Origin: Pseudomonas viridiflava
Lineage (GTDB): Bacteria > Pseudomonadota > Gammaproteobacteria > Pseudomonadales > Pseudomonadaceae
DNA: 64,000 nucleotides
Assembly (NCBI RefSeq): GCF_900580865.1
Contig: NZ_UTBZ01000099.1
Location: 259,302 to 323,301 of the forward strand
Direction: 5' to 3'
Shown: positions 62,213-64,000 of the stretch, piece by piece
How positions within the stretch are numbered: position 1 is the stretch's first letter
How the letters are laid out: every line of letters begins with the position of its first letter
Translations under genes and position numbers: made by a program
The notes under the pieces: model-generated
Told to the model about the DNA's origin: nothing
The model's database searches: none
What the model saw: the letters and a program-made list of their open reading frames with translations, nothing else

Positions 62213-63537
62213 ACCACGAACTCAGTGTGCTGATCGTCGAAGACGACCCCCATGTGCTGCTCGGCTGCCAACAGGCGCTGACCCTCGAAGACATTCCCTG
62301 CGTCGGCGTCGGCAGTGCCGAGGAGGCACTGGAGCGCGTCGGCGACAACTTTGCCGGCATCGTCATCAGCGACATTCGCTTGCCGGGCATCGATGGCCTG
62401 GAACTGCTGACCCGCCTCAAGCAACGTGATCGCAGCCTGCCGGTGGTGTTGATCACCGGCCACGGCGACATTTCCATGGCCGTTGGCGCGATGCAGAAAG
62501 GCGCTTACGACTTCATGGAGAAACCGTTCTCGCCGGAGCGTCTGGTCGACGTTGCACGGCGGGCGCTGGAGCAACGCAGCCTCGCCCGTGAAGTGTCGTC
62601 GCTGCGTCGGCAACTGGCCGAACGTGATTCGCTCGAAGGACGCATCATCGGTCGCTCGCCGGCGATGCAGAACCTGCGCGAACTGATCGCCAACGTCGCC
62701 GACACCTCGGCCAACGTGTTGATCGAGGGCGAGACCGGCACCGGCAAAGAACTGGTCGCGCGTTGCCTTCACGATTTCAGTCGCCGCCACAGCAAACAAT
62801 TCGTCGCGCTGAACTGCGGCGGTCTGCCGGAAAACCTGTTCGAAAGTGAAATCTTCGGCCACGAAGCCAATGCCTTTACCGGCGCGGGCAAACGCCGGAT
62901 CGGCAAGATCGAACACGCCGACGGCGGCACGCTGTTCCTCGACGAAGTGGAAAGCATGCCACTGCCGTTGCAGATCAAACTTCTGCGCGTGTTGCAGGAA
63001 CGCACCCTCGAACGCCTCGGCTCGAACCAGAGCGTGGCGGTGGATTGCCGAGTGATCGCGGCAACCAAATCCGACCTCGACGAATCGAGCAAGTCCGGCG
63101 AATTCCGCAGCGACTTGTACTACCGCCTCAACGTGGTGACGCTGGAATTGCCACCCTTGCGCGAGCGCCGCGAAGACATCCTGCAATTGTTCGAACACTT
63201 CACCCAACAGTCGGCCCTGCGCTTTGATCGCGCGTTGCCGGAGCTGGACAACCAGACCTTATCGAACCTGATGAGTCACGACTGGCCGGGCAACGTGCGT
63301 GAACTGCGCAACGTCGCCGAACGCTTCGCCCTCGGCTTGCCAGCGTTCAAAAAGACTGGTGCCAGCAGTGGCGGACAAGGCCTGGCGTTCGCCGAAGCGG
63401 TGGAAGCCTTTGAACGCAACCTGCTCAGCGATGCCCTGCAACGCAGTGGCGGCAACCTGACTCAGGCCAGCCTGGAATTGGGCATGGCCAAGACCACGCT
63501 GTTCGACAAAGTGAAAAAGTACGGGTTGAGCCACTGA
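62209..63537 (+). CDS. aauR: Sigma-54-dependent response regulator AauR
   Basis: 442 residues. Receiver domain with Asp in GIVISDIRLPGIDGLE; AAA+ domain with Walker A EGETGTGKE and the sigma-54 contact loop ESEIFGHEANAFTGA (GAFTGA form NAFTGA); C-terminal Fis-type HTH (LTQASLELGMAKTTLFDKVK). It activates aatJQMP from the inverted repeats and RpoN promoter upstream of aatJ. The first residue of GAFTGA being Asn is common in DctD-like regulators but worth noting. Confidence 0.94.
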   Translation: MNHELSVLIVEDDPHVLLGCQQALTLEDIPCVGVGSAEEALERVGDNFAGIVISDIRLPGIDGLELLTRLKQRDRSLPVVLITGHGDISMAVGAMQKGAYDFMEKPFSPERLVDVARRALEQRSLAREVSSLRRQLAERDSLEGRIIGRSPAMQNLRELIANVADTSANVLIEGETGTGKELVARCLHDFSRRHSKQFVALNCGGLPENLFESEIFGHEANAFTGAGKRRIGKIEHADGGTLFLDEVESMPLPLQIKLLRVLQERTLERLGSNQSVAVDCRVIAATKSDLDESSKSGEFRSDLYYRLNVVTLELPPLRERREDILQLFEHFTQQSALRFDRALPELDNQTLSNLMSHDWPGNVRELRNVAERFALGLPAFKKTGASSGGQGLAFAEAVEAFERNLLSDALQRSGGNLTQASLELGMAKTTLFDKVKKYGLSH

Positions 63538-63875
63538 TGGATCTGTTTTTCAAAGCCCTGTTGGGCGCCGCGGTAGTACTGATCATCGCGGCGCTGTCGA
63601 AAACCAGAAACTACTACATCGCCGGATTGGTGCCACTGTTTCCGACGTTTGCGCTGATTGCGCATTACATCGTCGGCAAGGGGCGTTCGATTGATGATCT
63701 GAAGACCACGATCGTGTTCGGGATGTGGTCGATCATTCCGTACTTTGTGTATCTGGCGACGTTGTATGTGATGGTCGATCGGCTGCGGCTGGAGGCTTCG
63801 CTGGCGGTGGCGGCGGTGGCGTGGTTGATGGCTGCTACGGTGTTGGTGACGGTTTGGGTTCGGTTGCACAGCTGA
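63537..63875 (+). CDS. glpM: GlpM membrane protein
   Basis: 112 residues with three to four membrane segments (FFKALLGAAVVLIIAALS, NYYIAGLVPLFPTFALIAHY, and two at the C-terminus). Its start overlaps the aauR stop by one base. GlpM of P. aeruginosa affects alginate production. In PAO1 it follows glpD, whereas here it follows aauR and may be co-transcribed with it. Confidence 0.9.
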   Translation: MDLFFKALLGAAVVLIIAALSKTRNYYIAGLVPLFPTFALIAHYIVGKGRSIDDLKTTIVFGMWSIIPYFVYLATLYVMVDRLRLEASLAVAAVAWLMAATVLVTVWVRLHS

Positions 63876-63916
63876 CCCTCACCCCAGCCCTCTCCCAGAG
63901 GGAGAGGGGGCCGACC
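63876..63916. repeat. Type C repeat, left arm only in the window
   Basis: CCCTCACCCCAGCCCTCTCC with the mirror AGAGGGAGAGGGGG; related to the element at 56431. The rest may lie beyond the edge. The last 84 bases of the window hold nothing I can assign. Confidence 0.65.
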
Positions 63917-64000
63917 AAGGTGTCTTGCGTCTGACATTGACCTGAAAGATCCAGTTGATTATGGATTCAGCGAAGCACGTTCAGGTCGGAGCAGTAATCC

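Overview
The window is chromosomal DNA of a Pseudomonas, most likely of the P. fluorescens group. The evidence is protein similarity (GroEL, ColRS, BifA, Rnf, GlpFKRD, AatJQMP/AauSR), gene order matching several separate blocks of the P. aeruginosa PAO1 map as I remember it, and two REP/REPIN families typical of fluorescent pseudomonads. It is mostly core genome. I see no rRNA, tRNA, CRISPR array, insertion sequence, integrase or phage structural gene.

Layout. 1-5.4 kb: a truncated Cache-domain protein, a membrane-anchored coiled-coil protein, an SDR/epimerase, argP divergent from an ACT-domain gene and argO, then sodB. 5.8-17.7 kb: bifA (c-di-GMP phosphodiesterase), an imelysin / di-haem protein / imelysin / DUF1513 cluster behind a Fur-like palindrome, and the efflux pair mexV-mexW. 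17.9-22.6 kb: the ColRS envelope-stress locus, with colR-colS, a methyltransferase-kinase-small secreted protein operon and a PAP2 phosphatase. The last two transcription units each carry a perfect match to the ColR consensus as I recall it. 22.7-28.4 kb: groES-groEL, fxsA, a HugZ-like protein, an SDR and apbC/mrp. 28.6-35.7 kb: metG, an rnf operon (A, B, D, G, E) that lacks rnfC and has an enlarged RnfB, nth, and a short acidic PA3496-family protein. 35.8-37.6 kb: an AT-rich patch with an orphan LuxR-type response regulator and an unrecognised two-TM protein.

37.7-46.9 kb: argG, motY, pyrC, rnt, a 2-Cys peroxiredoxin, bfd and bfrB (iron storage and release), grxD, a stand-alone molybdopterin oxidoreductase and a small helical protein. 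47.3-50.8 kb: argF with an ABC ATPase, a PhzF-family protein and ybaK. 51.2-56.3 kb: the glycerol regulon glpF-glpK-glpR-glpD. 56.3-63.5 kb: the acidic amino-acid uptake operon aatJQMP and its two-component system aauS-aauR, with two AauR-type inverted repeats and a correctly spaced sigma-54 promoter before aatJ. 63.5 kb: glpM. In PAO1 glpM follows glpD directly, so the aat/aau block looks inserted between them.

Functional themes are envelope maintenance (ColRS regulon, MexVW), iron handling (imelysins, Bfd/BfrB, ferredoxin-rich Rnf), arginine metabolism (argP/argO, argG, argF), and carbon/nitrogen uptake (glp, aat). The most unusual items are the rnfC-less rnf operon with an RnfB that seems to carry an RnfC-like tail, the two ColR sites, and the orphan two-TM protein. 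Gene names rest on remembered sequence features and synteny, not on database searches.
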